From assembly GCA_022769625.1 (NCBI GenBank), contig JALEJP010000019.1, positions 114,980 to 178,979 on the forward strand: a stretch of DNA of 64,000 nt, given 5' to 3'. Made by a program: the position numbers and the translations under genes. This DNA comes from Lachnospiraceae bacterium. Lineage in GTDB: Bacteria > Bacillota > Clostridia > Lachnospirales > Lachnospiraceae. Of this stretch, positions 41,967-51,768 are shown piece after piece; position 1 is the stretch's first letter, and each line of letters starts with the position of its first letter. Under the pieces are notes generated by a model, which had not been told where the DNA came from, did no database searches, and was given only the letters and a program-made list of their open reading frames with translations.

Positions 41967-42854
41967 ATGAGTGAATTTGTAATCAGCTGCTGTTCCACAG
42001 CAGATCTTACCGAAGAGCACTTTCAGAAACGCGGTCTGTCTTATATATGCTTTCATTATGAGCTTGATGGAAAAGAATACACCGACGATCTGGGCAAATC
42101 CATACCCTTTGATAAATTCTATGCAGCCATGGTAAATGGTGCACAGACCAGAACTTCACAGATCAACGCAGAAGAATTTACAGAATACTTCGAACCCTTT
42201 TTAAAAGATGGAAAGGATATCCTTCATGTAACCCTTTCTTCCGGCATTTCCGGCGTGGTCAACTCCGCTATGATGGCGAAAGAAATGCTTGAAGAACGCT
42301 ACCCGGAGCGCAAAATCTACATCGTGGATTCTCTTGGAGCCTCCTCCGGCTATGGTCTTCTGATGGATCAGCTGGCCGATCTCAGAGATGAAGGAAAAAG
42401 CATTGACGAAATCTATCAGTGGGCACTGACACACAGGCTGAATATGCACCACTGGTTTTTCTCTACCGATCTGACCTTTTATATCCGCGGCGGACGGATC
42501 TCAAAAACTGCCGGTGCCATCGGAGGCCTATTGAATATCTGCCCGCTTCTCAACATGGACAATGCCGGCAGACTGGTACCACGGTACAAAATCAGGACAA
42601 AGAAAAAAGTAATCCGGGCTATTGTTGACAAAATGGAAGAATTTGCAGATAATGGACTTGATTACTCTGGAAAATGCTACATCTCACAGTCCGCATGTTA
42701 TGAGGACGCAAGAGCCGTAGCTGATCTTGTGGAACAGCGTTTCCCGAAACTGAACGGAAAAGTAGAAATCAATCCGATTGGAACTACCATCGGAAGTCAT
42801 ACCGGTCCTGGCACGGTTGCCCTGTTTTTCTGGGGAAGTGAACGCACCGAGTGA
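41967..42854 (+). CDS. DegV family protein (fatty-acid binding, FakB-like)
   Basis: 295 aa, MSEFVISCCSTADLTEEHF. DegV features: the nucleophile-side Ser in STADL, TRTSQINAEEF, and LSSGISGVVNSA. Family members bind a fatty acid and present it to FakA kinase for phosphorylation. No fakA gene is in the window. Tandem with a second, diverged DegV gene 71 nt downstream. Confidence 0.92.
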   Translation: MSEFVISCCSTADLTEEHFQKRGLSYICFHYELDGKEYTDDLGKSIPFDKFYAAMVNGAQTRTSQINAEEFTEYFEPFLKDGKDILHVTLSSGISGVVNSAMMAKEMLEERYPERKIYIVDSLGASSGYGLLMDQLADLRDEGKSIDEIYQWALTHRLNMHHWFFSTDLTFYIRGGRISKTAGAIGGLLNICPLLNMDNAGRLVPRYKIRTKKKVIRAIVDKMEEFADNGLDYSGKCYISQSACYEDARAVADLVEQRFPKLNGKVEINPIGTTIGSHTGPGTVALFFWGSERTE

Positions 42855-42925
42855 TTCCGTGTCGTTATTTCGGCAGACGTTATCTGTATATTGATATCAT
42901 TCATTAAGAAGGAGGACTTACACCC

Positions 42926-43795
42926 ATGAAAACAGCTGTTATGACAGACAGCAACAGCGGCATTTCACAGCAGGAAGCAGATGCCCTTGGTCTTTTTATG
43001 ATGCCTATGCCGGTCATTATCGACGGCGAGACACATTATGAGGGCATTGACCTGACACACGATTCTTTTTTCAGTGCTCTCACCGGCGGTCGTGATGTTA
43101 CCACATCACAGCCTTCCCCAGGGGATCTGATGGATCGCTGGGACAAAATCCTTTCGTCCGGCTATGACGAACTGATTTACATTCCCATGTCCAGCGGACT
43201 GAGCAATTCCTGTTCAACAGCAATCAGCCTTTCGGCAGAATACAACGGAAAGGTCCAGGTCGCAGATAATCACAGGATATCCGTGACTATGCGCGCATCT
43301 ATAGAGGAAGCTATCGCATATGCGTCAAATGGCATTTCGGCAGCCGAGATCAAACGTTCGCTGGAGGAGAATGCCTACAATTCCAGCATCTATATTGCAG
43401 TTGACACATTGGAATTTCTGAAAAAAGGCGGAAGAGTCACACCAGCCGGTGCGGCACTGGGCGCTGTATTAAATATCAAACCGATTCTGACGATTCAGGG
43501 TGAACGTCTGGATGCCTTTGCCAAGGTACGCGGCATGAAAAAAGCAAAGCAGAAAATCGTCGAAGCCCTCCAGAATGATTTTGATACCCGTTTCAAAGAT
43601 ATTCCCACAGAGCGTCTGAGACTGGGAGCTGCAGGCTCCGGTCTGACTCCTGCTGAAAGGGAGGACTGGAGAGCCACTCTTGCCAATGCGTTTCCACAGT
43701 TTGATATATATTATGATCCGCTCTCTTTCAGCATCTGCTGCCATGTAGGTCCACAGAGCTACGGTGTTGGAATCAGCGTCATTGCAGAAAAGTAA
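42926..43795 (+). CDS. DegV family protein, second copy
   Basis: 289 aa with AAGGAGG upstream of the ATG at 42926. MTDSNSGISQQEADALGLFMMP, TTSQPSPGDL and PMSSGLSNSC are the DegV ligand-pocket blocks. It is clearly diverged from the first copy (different length and segment spacing), suggesting different acyl-chain preference rather than recent duplication. Ends before a bidirectional terminator. Confidence 0.92.
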   Translation: MKTAVMTDSNSGISQQEADALGLFMMPMPVIIDGETHYEGIDLTHDSFFSALTGGRDVTTSQPSPGDLMDRWDKILSSGYDELIYIPMSSGLSNSCSTAISLSAEYNGKVQVADNHRISVTMRASIEEAIAYASNGISAAEIKRSLEENAYNSSIYIAVDTLEFLKKGGRVTPAGAALGAVLNIKPILTIQGERLDAFAKVRGMKKAKQKIVEALQNDFDTRFKDIPTERLRLGAAGSGLTPAEREDWRATLANAFPQFDIYYDPLSFSICCHVGPQSYGVGISVIAEK

Positions 43796-43871
43796 CTGTC
43801 CGGGCGGTCGTATAGCCCCACAGATCCGTACAGGAGCATACCATGACGTATGACGTGAGTCATATGATCAG

Positions 43872-43917
43872 AAAAGGCTGTCATACAAAGCATCTTGTCT
43901 TTGTATAACAGCCTTTT
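43872..43917. terminator. Bidirectional terminator between degV2 and the kinase gene
   Basis: Stem AAAAGGCTGT-ATACAAAG with its complement (one bulge), A/T runs on both sides. It serves the converging DegV and cytidylate-kinase-like genes. Confidence 0.8.
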
Positions 43918-43943
43918 CCTATATTATGAGTTTCCCAGGTTAT

Positions 43944-44528
43944 CTACTGCCTTGCAAGCCCACATATCAGCTCTACACAGTTGTCAATTCCAAGTGTCGA
44001 GGTACACAGACAGATATCATAGTAATCCGCAACACCAAACTCTGTATTCGTGTAATAAGAGCAGTATTTTCTGCGTGCCTTGTCAATGGATCGGATCTCC
44101 TCACTGATCCTGGCCTCTGTGGCATCCGGCATTTTCCCTTTCATACGCTGCATCCGCCAGTATGGAGATGCATGGACGAACACATGCAGTCCAAAATCAA
44201 ATTCTTTGAGAATCGTATTGGCATTTCGTCCGACAATAACGCAATCTCCTTTTTCTCCGATTTCCCGGATCACATTCCTCTGGATTTCAAAAAGCTTTTC
44301 ATTCAGCGGCTTGTTATAGAAATCAAAAAGACTCTGTGCGAATCCGAAATTCATCGGAACTTTCTCATCCCAGCGCATCATACGCTCCACATCCACATTG
44401 GAAGAACGTGCTGCTTTTAAAATGATTTCCTTATCATAATAATGATACCCTAGCTCTGCTGCGACTTTTTTCCCAATTTCACCGCCTCCGGCACCAAATT
44501 CACGGCTGATCGTAATAATCTTTTTCAT
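43944..44528 (-). CDS. Cytidylate-kinase-like protein
   Basis: 194 aa. MKKIITISREFGAGGGEIGKKVA contains a P-loop-like GAGGGEIGK, followed by YYDKEII and CVIVGRNAN, as in the cytidylate kinase-like family. It is shorter than true Cmk and lacks a recognisable CMP-binding insert, so the substrate is uncertain. It starts 28 nt after ABC operon 3 on the same strand and could be its last gene. Confidence 0.82.
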   Translation of the reverse strand: MKKIITISREFGAGGGEIGKKVAAELGYHYYDKEIILKAARSSNVDVERMMRWDEKVPMNFGFAQSLFDFYNKPLNEKLFEIQRNVIREIGEKGDCVIVGRNANTILKEFDFGLHVFVHASPYWRMQRMKGKMPDATEARISEEIRSIDKARRKYCSYYTNTEFGVADYYDICLCTSTLGIDNCVELICGLARQ

Positions 44529-44555
44529 CCGGTCCTGCCTCCCTCTCCTGCTGTA

Positions 44556-45296
44556 TTACAGCACTTTATTCAGGAAATCTATGGTCCTGGCTTCCTTCGG
44601 ATGACGAATCACCTCATCCGGTGTTCCCTGCTCGACAATATACCCTGCATCCATAAACACGATCCGGTCTGCTACTTCTCTTGCAAATCCAATCTCATGT
44701 GTGACAACAATCATGGTCATACCGTCTGCTGCCAGTTCTTTCATAACGTTCAAAACCTCACCTACCATCTCCGGATCCAGCGCCGAAGTAGGCTCATCAA
44801 AAAGCATAACATCCGGATTCATAGCCAGAGCTCTTGCGATGGCAACACGCTGTTTCTGACCACCTGAGAGCTGGCTTGGATACACATCTGCTTTTTCGTG
44901 CATTCCGACACGTTTTAAGAGCTGCATCCCTTTCTCATGTGCCTGCTCTTTCGTCATTATTTTCAGCTCGACCGGCGCAAGCATAATGTTTTCCAGAACA
45001 GTCTTGTGGGGAAACAGATTGAAGTGCTGAAATACCATGCCAATGTTTTCCCGCACTTTGTTGATATCGGTATGCTTGTCTGTGATCACCTGACCATCCA
45101 CAACGATCTCTCCGGCTGTGGCAACCTCCAGCTGATTCAGGCAGCGCAGAAACGTGGATTTTCCACTTCCGGATGGCCCAAGCAACACTACAACTTCCCC
45201 TTCTGTCACATCCATACTGATATCCTTCAGAACTTCCAGCTTTCCGAAATTCTTTTTCAGGTTGGTTACGTGGATTTTCACTTCCTTATCTGCCAC
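44556..45296 (-). CDS. Polar amino-acid ABC transporter ATP-binding protein (system 3)
   Basis: 246 aa starting at a GTG with GAGGAGGG upstream. Walker [14 protein letters not shown], signature [15 protein letters not shown], Walker [18 protein letters not shown]. It is close in sequence to system 1 (shared [20 protein letters not shown] block), pointing to duplication. Overlaps the permease gene by 11 nt, exactly as in system 1. Confidence 0.94.
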   Translation of the reverse strand: MADKEVKIHVTNLKKNFGKLEVLKDISMDVTEGEVVVLLGPSGSGKSTFLRCLNQLEVATAGEIVVDGQVITDKHTDINKVRENIGMVFQHFNLFPHKTVLENIMLAPVELKIMTKEQAHEKGMQLLKRVGMHEKADVYPSQLSGGQKQRVAIARALAMNPDVMLFDEPTSALDPEMVGEVLNVMKELAADGMTMIVVTHEIGFAREVADRIVFMDAGYIVEQGTPDEVIRHPKEARTIDFLNKVL

Positions 45297-45954
45297 GGCT
45301 CACCCTCCTCTCGATTTTCTTGGCGATCTTGCTGAGCGTCACAATCACGATCATATACATAAGACCCACAATTGCCCATGTCTGAAGACTCTTAAACGTA
45401 TTTCCGGAAATCGTTTTACCCATATTGGTAAGCTCCGGAAAGCCGATTACAGACAAAATGGATGTATCCTTCAATGTAATGATGAACTGATTGATAATCG
45501 ATGGTATCATGGTGCGAATCGCCTGAGGCAGAACAACAAGGCGCATACTCTTTGCATAGGAAAGTCCCAGACTGCGGCTGGCCTCCATCTGTCCCTTATC
45601 CACGCTCTCAATACCTGCACGGATAATCTCCGCCATATAGGCTCCACAGTTCATCGCCAGTGCGATCGTACCTGCCTGCAGCGCGGACAGCCGGAAATCT
45701 GTAAATCCCATCATTTTCATACCGGACGGTACACCAAAATAAATAAAATACGCCAGTACGATCAAAGGCACACCTCTTACTGCATCCACATAGACAGTAC
45801 CGATACAATTAAAAAAGCGATTCTTTCCCACATTCATCAGAGCAAAAATCATTCCGATGATCATGGCAAAAAACAGTGACAGCAATGTGAGCAGCAGCGT
45901 TTTACCCAGAGCACCTAAAAGCATGGAACCATAAACCTGTATAATAGCTACCAT
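45286..45954 (-). CDS. Polar amino-acid ABC transporter permease (system 3)
   Basis: 222 aa HisM/GlnP-type permease; helix 1 [23 protein letters not shown] loop [26 protein letters not shown]. Separated from its binding-protein gene by 162 nt containing a stable hairpin. Confidence 0.93.
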   Translation of the reverse strand: MVAIIQVYGSMLLGALGKTLLLTLLSLFFAMIIGMIFALMNVGKNRFFNCIGTVYVDAVRGVPLIVLAYFIYFGVPSGMKMMGFTDFRLSALQAGTIALAMNCGAYMAEIIRAGIESVDKGQMEASRSLGLSYAKSMRLVVLPQAIRTMIPSIINQFIITLKDTSILSVIGFPELTNMGKTISGNTFKSLQTWAIVGLMYMIVIVTLSKIAKKIERRVSRGR

Positions 45955-46064
45955 TCGCCTCTCTCCTTTCTGTTTTTTTACGCAGAACAGCAGCTTTATC
46001 TATTCCTGTGCTGTTTCTGACAACTGTAGATTAGTCTATCACATTTTCAATACAAAAGCAAGAA

Positions 46065-46093
46065 CGCAGGAAACTTATTGTTAGTTTCCTGCG
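46065..46093 (-). terminator. Intra-operon hairpin between SBP and permease (system 3)
   Basis: Perfect 10-bp stem CGCAGGAAAC/GTTTCCTGCG. The downstream T-tract is interrupted (TTCTTGCTTTT), so termination would be partial; alternatively it protects the SBP mRNA 3' end. Confidence 0.6.
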
Positions 46094-46116
46094 TTTCTGT
46101 CCAAAAAAGCACAATT

Positions 46117-46941
46117 TTATTTCAGATATTTGTTGATGATCTCATCGTATGTTCCGTTCTCTTTGATGTTCTTCAGACCTGCATTGAACATGTCAAGCAG
46201 TTCCTGATTCTTCTCATCCATAATCGCAAAACCATATGGAGCTCCTTCACTCTCCATACCTTCCGGAATCTTCAGTGCAAGATCTCCCTCTTTGATGGAA
46301 GCTGCCATGATCGGTGTATCCTCTACGCATGCAACACTGTTGCCAAGGATAACATCCTGGTACATCGTCGGTGAATCCTCAAAAACCGTAACGGTAAATC
46401 CATATTCATCTTTCAGGCTGTTTGCAAAATCAGCGCCGGCCGTACCGTTTTTCACTGCAACATTTTTTCCCTTCAGATCTTCGAAACCTGCGATGTCACT
46501 GTCTGCTGCCACAACAAAGGTCTGTGTTGCATTATAGTAGCCGTCTGAGAAAATCCATCCGGAATCAATACGTTCCTGTTTGATTGTAGCACCTGCGATC
46601 AGACCATCAGCCTGTCCTGCCTGGATCGCTGCAACAGCTGCATCCCATCCAAGGCTCTGCAGTTCGTATTTAAATCCCTGATCCTCAGCGATCGCTGCAA
46701 GAATGTCAACATCGATACCTACAAACTCGTTATTTTCGTTGGTATACTCAAACGGTTTGAATACGGTGTCAGTTGCGACGATCCATACCTTTTCCCCTGC
46801 ATCAGTTGCTTCCTCTGCTGCGGAAGTTTCTGCGGCCGCCTCGGTCGCTGCCTGAGTCTCTGCAGTCTGTTTTGAGCCACAGCCTGCCAGCATGCCTGCT
46901 GCCATTACCGTACACATCAGAAATGCAATTACTTTTTTCAT
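46117..46941 (-). CDS. Polar amino-acid ABC transporter substrate-binding lipoprotein (system 3)
   Basis: 274 aa from MKKVIAFLMCTVMAAGMLAGC (lipobox LAGC); GGGAGG precedes the ATG at 46941. Linker rich in Ala/Glu/Thr, then SBP_bac_3 fold (FKPFEYTNENNEFVGIDVDILAAIAE; GTAGADFANSLKDEYGF). First gene of its operon. Confidence 0.94.
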   Translation of the reverse strand: MKKVIAFLMCTVMAAGMLAGCGSKQTAETQAATEAAAETSAAEEATDAGEKVWIVATDTVFKPFEYTNENNEFVGIDVDILAAIAEDQGFKYELQSLGWDAAVAAIQAGQADGLIAGATIKQERIDSGWIFSDGYYNATQTFVVAADSDIAGFEDLKGKNVAVKNGTAGADFANSLKDEYGFTVTVFEDSPTMYQDVILGNSVACVEDTPIMAASIKEGDLALKIPEGMESEGAPYGFAIMDEKNQELLDMFNAGLKNIKENGTYDEIINKYLK

Positions 46942-47041
46942 GTTCAGTCCTCCCATTTATTTACTTTTATTTTAAGAATAGCGGAACGCATGATACGGCA
47001 GACCGGTAAGGCGCCTTTGCTTTCCGCTAACTCCACATACT

Positions 47042-47071
47042 ATATTAATAGAAAACACAACAAGATGTCAA
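47042..47071 (-). promoter_or_regulatory. Promoter of ABC operon 3
   Basis: Minus-strand TTGACA (47066-47071), 18-nt spacer, TAATAT (47042-47047), 100 nt upstream of the SBP gene. Confidence 0.65.
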
Positions 47072-47129
47072 GCAGAAAAATAACATTGCATAAATTACCA
47101 TTTTCCCCAATCATTTTACCCCACCTGCA

Positions 47130-48068
47130 TCAAGCAGCATTTTGCTGCTGATCGGCAGACTTTTCTCTCACGGTTATACCAAGATCCGGTAAGGCCAGTA
47201 AAACAACCATCACAAGCATGCAGACAAATCCCGCAAAATCGGCTGTTTCAAATTTTGTGTGCAGCCAGAGAGCCGCAAAAAACGGAGCTGCAATCGTCTC
47301 CGTGGAAGCCAGAAGCCCGGCTTTCACACCTCCGATATCCACCGTGCTCTGAAGAAATACCGTGAAAGCCAGTACTGTTCCCACCAGAATGATGACCGCC
47401 ATTCCAAGGAACACCTGCCAGTCGGCTTCCAGTGTCCTGTGCCATGGACGCAGAAGGATTGCCAGGACCACTCCTCCTACTGTCATCCCATATCCTGTCA
47501 CCACCTGACTGCCATATTCTGCAATCAGTTTTGCAGGGAGCAGTGTATACAGCATCAATGCTACCGCAGAGATCAGGCCCCAGAAAAGTCCTTTTCCGGA
47601 TAAAACCATGCTGTTCGTATTGCCGTGAGTTGCCAGCAGGAACACACCTGCCAGTGCCAGGATCAGTCCAAAAGACTCTGTTATTTTAGGAAGCCTGCGC
47701 ATGGAGACACAGGTCACAAGTAAGATCAGTGCCTCACCCAGATACTGAATCGCCGTGGCTGTCCCTGCATTGGAACAGGAGATCGAGGCCATATAACTAT
47801 ACTGCACCGACATAAGGCCAAAAACCGCAAAAAAAAGCAGACGGCCTGCCGTCTCTTTGCTCATCCAGATTGTCTTCATCTGCTCCCGTTTTCGCACTGC
47901 TGCCCAGATCAGAAGAATCAGTCCCGAAACAAGCAGACGAACTGTCGTAAGCCACCCTGGATCCACTCCTTTTTCCGTAAACAGATATTGCCCCACTGTC
48001 CCGGAAAACCCCCAGCAGGTTCCCGCAAGCAGCGCATAAATAATTCCTCTGACTGTTTTTGTGTGCAT
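47130..48068 (-). CDS. EamA/DMT-family transporter
   Basis: 312 aa from MHTKTVRGIIYALLAGTCWG (AAAGGAG upstream). Ten membrane helices in two EamA repeats (AGTCWGFSGTVGQYLF; FWGLISAVALMLYTLLPAKL), ending with a polar Gln/Ala tail. Drug/metabolite transporter superfamily; substrate not predictable. Divergent from the DtxR-type regulator, with 159 nt between the starts, so the regulator may act on it. Confidence 0.88.
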   Translation of the reverse strand: MHTKTVRGIIYALLAGTCWGFSGTVGQYLFTEKGVDPGWLTTVRLLVSGLILLIWAAVRKREQMKTIWMSKETAGRLLFFAVFGLMSVQYSYMASISCSNAGTATAIQYLGEALILLVTCVSMRRLPKITESFGLILALAGVFLLATHGNTNSMVLSGKGLFWGLISAVALMLYTLLPAKLIAEYGSQVVTGYGMTVGGVVLAILLRPWHRTLEADWQVFLGMAVIILVGTVLAFTVFLQSTVDIGGVKAGLLASTETIAAPFFAALWLHTKFETADFAGFVCMLVMVVLLALPDLGITVREKSADQQQNAA

Positions 48069-48148
48069 GTTACTCTCTCCTTTTTTCACTCATACTGCCG
48101 ATTATTATATTGCCTGAGAGAGTCACTGTCAACTGTCCGTAATAAGGT

Positions 48149-48177
48149 TTGTATTCTTCTGAAATCTATGATATACT
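48149..48177 (+). promoter_or_regulatory. Promoter of the DtxR/MntR-type regulator
   Basis: TTGTAT (48149-48154), 17-nt spacer, TATACT (48172-48177), 50 nt before the start codon. Confidence 0.65.
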
Positions 48178-48227
48178 AACCTTAATTCGTTCTTTCTAAC
48201 AGCAAATTCAATTATGAGGTGAAAATT

Positions 48228-48602
48228 ATGATAGTAAATGAATCCGCTGAGAATTACCTGGAAACCATATTAATCCTCAGCAAAAAACTTCCTGTTGTTC
48301 GTTCCGTGGATATTGCAAACGAACTGGGATTTAAAAAATCCAGCGTCAGCGTTGCCATGAAAAATCTGCGTGAGAAAAAGCATATCACGGTAACGGATGC
48401 CGGATTTATTTATCTGACAGACAGCGGACGTGAGATTGCCGAGATGATCTACGAGCGGCACGAACTGATCTCCTCCTGTCTGGTAAAACTCGGTGTTTCG
48501 GAAAAAACGGCTGCAGAAGATGCCTGCCGTATCGAACACGTCATCAGCCGGGAAAGCTTCGACGCCCTGAAGCAGCATCTGAATCATCTTCAGGCAAAAT
48601 AG
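48228..48602 (+). CDS. DtxR/MntR-family metal-dependent regulator
   Basis: 124 aa from MIVNESAENYLETILILSKK; GAGGTG lies upstream of the ATG at 48228. Winged helix (VRSVDIANELGFKKSSVSVAMKNL) plus a short dimerisation domain (YERHELISS, CRIEHVISRES); no SH3-like third domain, so MntR-sized. Against B. subtilis MntR the metal ligands align as Asp8 to Asn, Glu11 to Glu, His77 to His, Glu99 to Cys, and Glu102/His103 conserved. The Cys corresponds to DtxR Cys102, hinting at Fe2+ rather than Mn2+ sensing. Confidence 0.88.
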   Translation: MIVNESAENYLETILILSKKLPVVRSVDIANELGFKKSSVSVAMKNLREKKHITVTDAGFIYLTDSGREIAEMIYERHELISSCLVKLGVSEKTAAEDACRIEHVISRESFDALKQHLNHLQAK

Positions 48603-48611
48603 CACAGGCTC

Positions 48612-49166
48612 TCACTTCCGGCTTTTGTTTTCCGCCATATGATATCGGCGCACGATACGGCAGATCAGAGTACTTACTGCAAATGCCACCAGAAATCCGC
48701 CGATGATATCGGTGGGATAATGGGCACCCAGATACAGCCTCGAATATGCAATCAGAGCTGCCAGAACCACAAACACGGTACCATACGGTTTTGGCAGCAT
48801 CTGATAACAGGTCAGTGCACTGGCAAAGGAAGCACTGGTGTGACCGGATGGAAACGAATAATCCAGCGGTTTTTCAATCAGCAGAATCAGTGTTTCCATC
48901 TCCTGATAGGGTCTTGGCCTTCCAATCAGATTTTTCAGCAGCAGATTTGTGATCAGAAAACTGCCAAGCAGGGATAACAGAGATGCAACACCGGCTTTTC
49001 TTGTTTTTTTCATACAGCAAAGCACAATGGACAGGACGATCCAAAACCACCCTTTCTCACCCAGAAAGGTGATTCCTCTCCACAATCCGTCCAGAAAATC
49101 TACTCGAAGATACTCCTGTATAAACAGAAGTATCGCCTGATCTATTCCTTGGATAACATTCATCAT
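48612..49166 (-). CDS. PAP2-family membrane phosphatase
   Basis: 184 aa, five to six membrane helices. The three PAP2 signatures are complete: KNLIGRPRP, YSFPSGHTSASF, and SRLYLGAHYPTDIIGG. Likely dephosphorylates undecaprenyl-pyrophosphate or phosphatidylglycerol-phosphate on the outer face of the membrane. Weak ribosome-binding site. It follows the metal-efflux ATPase on the same strand with a 57-nt gap; co-transcription is uncertain. Confidence 0.9.
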   Translation of the reverse strand: MMNVIQGIDQAILLFIQEYLRVDFLDGLWRGITFLGEKGWFWIVLSIVLCCMKKTRKAGVASLLSLLGSFLITNLLLKNLIGRPRPYQEMETLILLIEKPLDYSFPSGHTSASFASALTCYQMLPKPYGTVFVVLAALIAYSRLYLGAHYPTDIIGGFLVAFAVSTLICRIVRRYHMAENKSRK

Positions 49167-49223
49167 TTCTGCAGGCAGAAGCCCGACTTCCTTTCTTTTT
49201 CTTTTGCAGAGTATGTTTCCTGT

Positions 49224-51089
49224 TTATTTCGTTCTCAACGTACGCATGGAATTGAGTATGGCGATGACGGAAACACCCACATCGGCGAAGACAGCCTCCC
49301 ACATATTGGCAGCTCCAAATGCACCCAGAATCAAAACAAGTGCCTTTACACTCAGAGCAAATACAATATTCTGTTTTACAATTGACAATGTTTTCCGCGA
49401 AATGCGCACAATAGATGCAATTTTACGGATATCGTCATCCATCAGAACCACATCTGCCGCCTCGATTGCTGCATCAGAACCCATACTTCCCATAGCAATG
49501 CCAATATCTGCACGTGTGAGTACCGGTGCATCGTTGATTCCATCACCTGCGAAAGCCACTTTTTCTTTCCCGGTTCTGTGTTTCAGGAGACGCTCCACCT
49601 GGGTAACTTTATCCGCTGGCAGCAATTCGGCATGAACCTCATCGATACCAAGCTCTTTTGCCACGGCATCTGCCGCTTCCTTCCTGTCACCGGTCAGCAT
49701 AACACAGGTACGCACTCCTACCTGTTTCATACTGCGGATGGCCTCCTTTGCACCTTCCTTTATGGTATCCGAGATCACAATGGCTCCTGCAAATTCCCCT
49801 TCACAGGCAACATACACCACCGTTCCAATACTGTCACAAGGTTTCCAGGCAATATTCTCCCGCCTCATGAGTTTTTCATTTCCAATCAGCACCCTGCGCC
49901 CATCAACTTTTACACAGAGTCCATGGCCTGCGATTTCTTCTGCATCCTGAACCCGGTTCAGATCCAGAGTCCCTCCCCATGCTTCCCGAATGGATCCCGC
50001 AATCGGATGGTTGGAATACCCCTCCCCAAGTGCCGCCATTTCAAGCAGAGCTTCTTCTGACCTATGCACCGGGAACACACCGGTAACTTTAAATTCCCCT
50101 TTCGTCAACGTTCCGGTTTTATCAAATACAATCGTTGTCATCTGAGCCACCGCTTCCAGATAATTACTTCCCTTTACCAGAGCACCGATCCTGGAAGCCG
50201 CACCAATTCCTCCAAAAAATCCCATAGGAACGGAAATGACCAAAGCACAGGGGCAGGAAATCACCAGAAAAATACAGGCTCTCTGAATCCATTCTCCAAA
50301 TCCTCCACCAAACAGAAGCGGAGGCACCAGAGCCAGAATAACCGCTCCGATTGTGACCACCGGCGTGTAATACCTGGCAAACTTCGTGATAAAGTTCTCC
50401 ACCTTGGCTTTTTTGCTGCTGGCATTCTCCACAAGTTCCAGAATCCTTGACACTGTGGAATCGTCAAACTCCTTTGTGACACGAACCTTCAGTGTGCCGC
50501 TTCCATTTACACAGCCACTGAAAATCTCATCTCCGACCGAAGCTCTCCTTGGAACAGATTCACCGGTCAGCGCTGCCGTGTCGATCAAAGACTCACCCTC
50601 CGTCACAACACCATCTAACGGAATCCGCTCTCCCGGCTTTATTACAATCGTATCATCCACGCAGACATCATCCGGATCCACTTTCATAAGCTCTCCGTCC
50701 TGCTCTACGTTAGCATATTCCGGGCAGATATCCATCATTGCTGAAATCGACTGACGGGATTTGCCAACAGCATAGCTCTGAAACAGTTCCCCTACCTGAT
50801 AAAAAAGCATAACCGCAACCGCCTCAGAAAACTCCTGTACTCCAAAAGCGCCAATTGTGGCAAGCACCATCAGGAAGTTTTCATCAAATATCTGTCCGTT
50901 CCGGATATTGCGGATTGCCTTATAAAGAATATCATATCCGATTATCAGATACAGTGCCACATAGATGGCAAACAGGATCCAGATACTCCACCCGTCAAAA
51001 AGCCCGGTATGTTCTCCGGTCATCATCACTATCAATAAAACAAATGCCGAAAGAATGCGGACAAGCATCTTTTTCTGCTTTTCTGTCAT
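49224..51089 (-). CDS. PIB-type heavy-metal P-type ATPase (Zn/Cd/Pb class)
   Basis: 621 aa from MTEKQKKMLVRILSAFVLL; GGAGG lies 8 nt before the ATG at 51089. A-domain TGES (AALTGESVPRRASVG), membrane CPC (ISCPCALVISVP), phosphorylation site FDKTGTLTKGEF, HP motif SNHPIAGSI, hinge AFAGDGINDAPVL. The last helices carry the Lys and Asp (SVKALVL; FADVGVSVIAIL) typical of Zn/Cd/Pb exporters. The N-terminal HMA domain is absent from the protein and encoded separately just upstream. Confidence 0.95.
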   Translation of the reverse strand: MTEKQKKMLVRILSAFVLLIVMMTGEHTGLFDGWSIWILFAIYVALYLIIGYDILYKAIRNIRNGQIFDENFLMVLATIGAFGVQEFSEAVAVMLFYQVGELFQSYAVGKSRQSISAMMDICPEYANVEQDGELMKVDPDDVCVDDTIVIKPGERIPLDGVVTEGESLIDTAALTGESVPRRASVGDEIFSGCVNGSGTLKVRVTKEFDDSTVSRILELVENASSKKAKVENFITKFARYYTPVVTIGAVILALVPPLLFGGGFGEWIQRACIFLVISCPCALVISVPMGFFGGIGAASRIGALVKGSNYLEAVAQMTTIVFDKTGTLTKGEFKVTGVFPVHRSEEALLEMAALGEGYSNHPIAGSIREAWGGTLDLNRVQDAEEIAGHGLCVKVDGRRVLIGNEKLMRRENIAWKPCDSIGTVVYVACEGEFAGAIVISDTIKEGAKEAIRSMKQVGVRTCVMLTGDRKEAADAVAKELGIDEVHAELLPADKVTQVERLLKHRTGKEKVAFAGDGINDAPVLTRADIGIAMGSMGSDAAIEAADVVLMDDDIRKIASIVRISRKTLSIVKQNIVFALSVKALVLILGAFGAANMWEAVFADVGVSVIAILNSMRTLRTK

Positions 51090-51117
51090 CACCAAATCCT
51101 CCATTAAAAAGCTGTCA

Positions 51118-51336
51118 CTACATCATAATCCTGCAATCCGGCTCAACTTTTGCACAGACCTTTGCCACTTCTTTCATGATTTCATCGAACCGCTCATCAT
51201 CGGCATCAATCGTCATCTTCTGCATCATAAAGCTTACGCTTGCATCCTGTACACCTGGAATTTTCCGGATGGCTTCCTCCATCTTTGCTGCACAGTTCGC
51301 ACAGTCTAAATCCTGAAGTTTAAACTTTTTCTTCAT
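51118..51336 (-). CDS. Stand-alone heavy-metal-associated (HMA) domain protein
   Basis: 72 aa ferredoxin-like HMA fold with the metal site LDCANCAAKMEE (CxxC) and the beta strand VSFMMQKMTIDADD. It lies 28 nt upstream of the P-type ATPase gene and probably delivers metal to it or replaces its missing N-terminal domain. DCANCA fits the Zn/Cd-ATPase HMA type rather than the copper-chaperone type. Confidence 0.9.
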   Translation of the reverse strand: MKKKFKLQDLDCANCAAKMEEAIRKIPGVQDASVSFMMQKMTIDADDERFDEIMKEVAKVCAKVEPDCRIMM

Positions 51337-51372
51337 GTTGTCTCCTCTCTCCCGCCTGACACGCAGGTAAAA

Positions 51373-51732
51373 CTATTCTTCAATGTGTTCCCTTCCCTGG
51401 GCGATAATCGTTCTCACATGTCCGTCCGCCAGGGAATAAAATACAGATTTGCCTTCTCTTCTGCTTTTTACAAGTTTGGACTGTTTCAGGATACGCAGCT
51501 GATGGGAAATAGCAGACTGTGTCATATGAAGTGTCTCAGCCAGGTCACACACACAGACCTCAGCTTCAAACAGTACGAACAGAATCCGTATTCTGGTTGA
51601 ATCTCCAAAAACCTTAAAAAGCTCTGCCAGATCATAAAGCTCCTCCTCGGCCGGCATCGTTTTGTTTACAATATCCACCAAATCATCATGAACCTGGAAG
51701 CTGTCACAGCATTCCACATCATTTACGTTCAA
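51373..51732 (-). CDS. ArsR/SmtB-family metal-responsive repressor (CadC/CzrA-like)
   Basis: 119 aa from a TTG start (MNVNDVECCDSFQVHDDLVD) with AAGGTG 5 nt upstream. The longer track frame would run through the -10 box and operator, so I reject it. Winged helix TQSAISHQLRILKQSKLVKSRREG. Potential metal ligands: N-terminal ECC, the alpha-3 CVC in VCVCDLAE, and the alpha-5 DxH...HxxE (DGHVRTIIAQGREHIEE). It should repress its own operon (repressor, HMA, ATPase) until Zn/Cd/Pb binds. Confidence 0.92.
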   Translation of the reverse strand: MNVNDVECCDSFQVHDDLVDIVNKTMPAEEELYDLAELFKVFGDSTRIRILFVLFEAEVCVCDLAETLHMTQSAISHQLRILKQSKLVKSRREGKSVFYSLADGHVRTIIAQGREHIEE

Positions 51733-51768
51733 GGTGTCACCTTCTTTCCTGTTTTTTATTTGAACATT

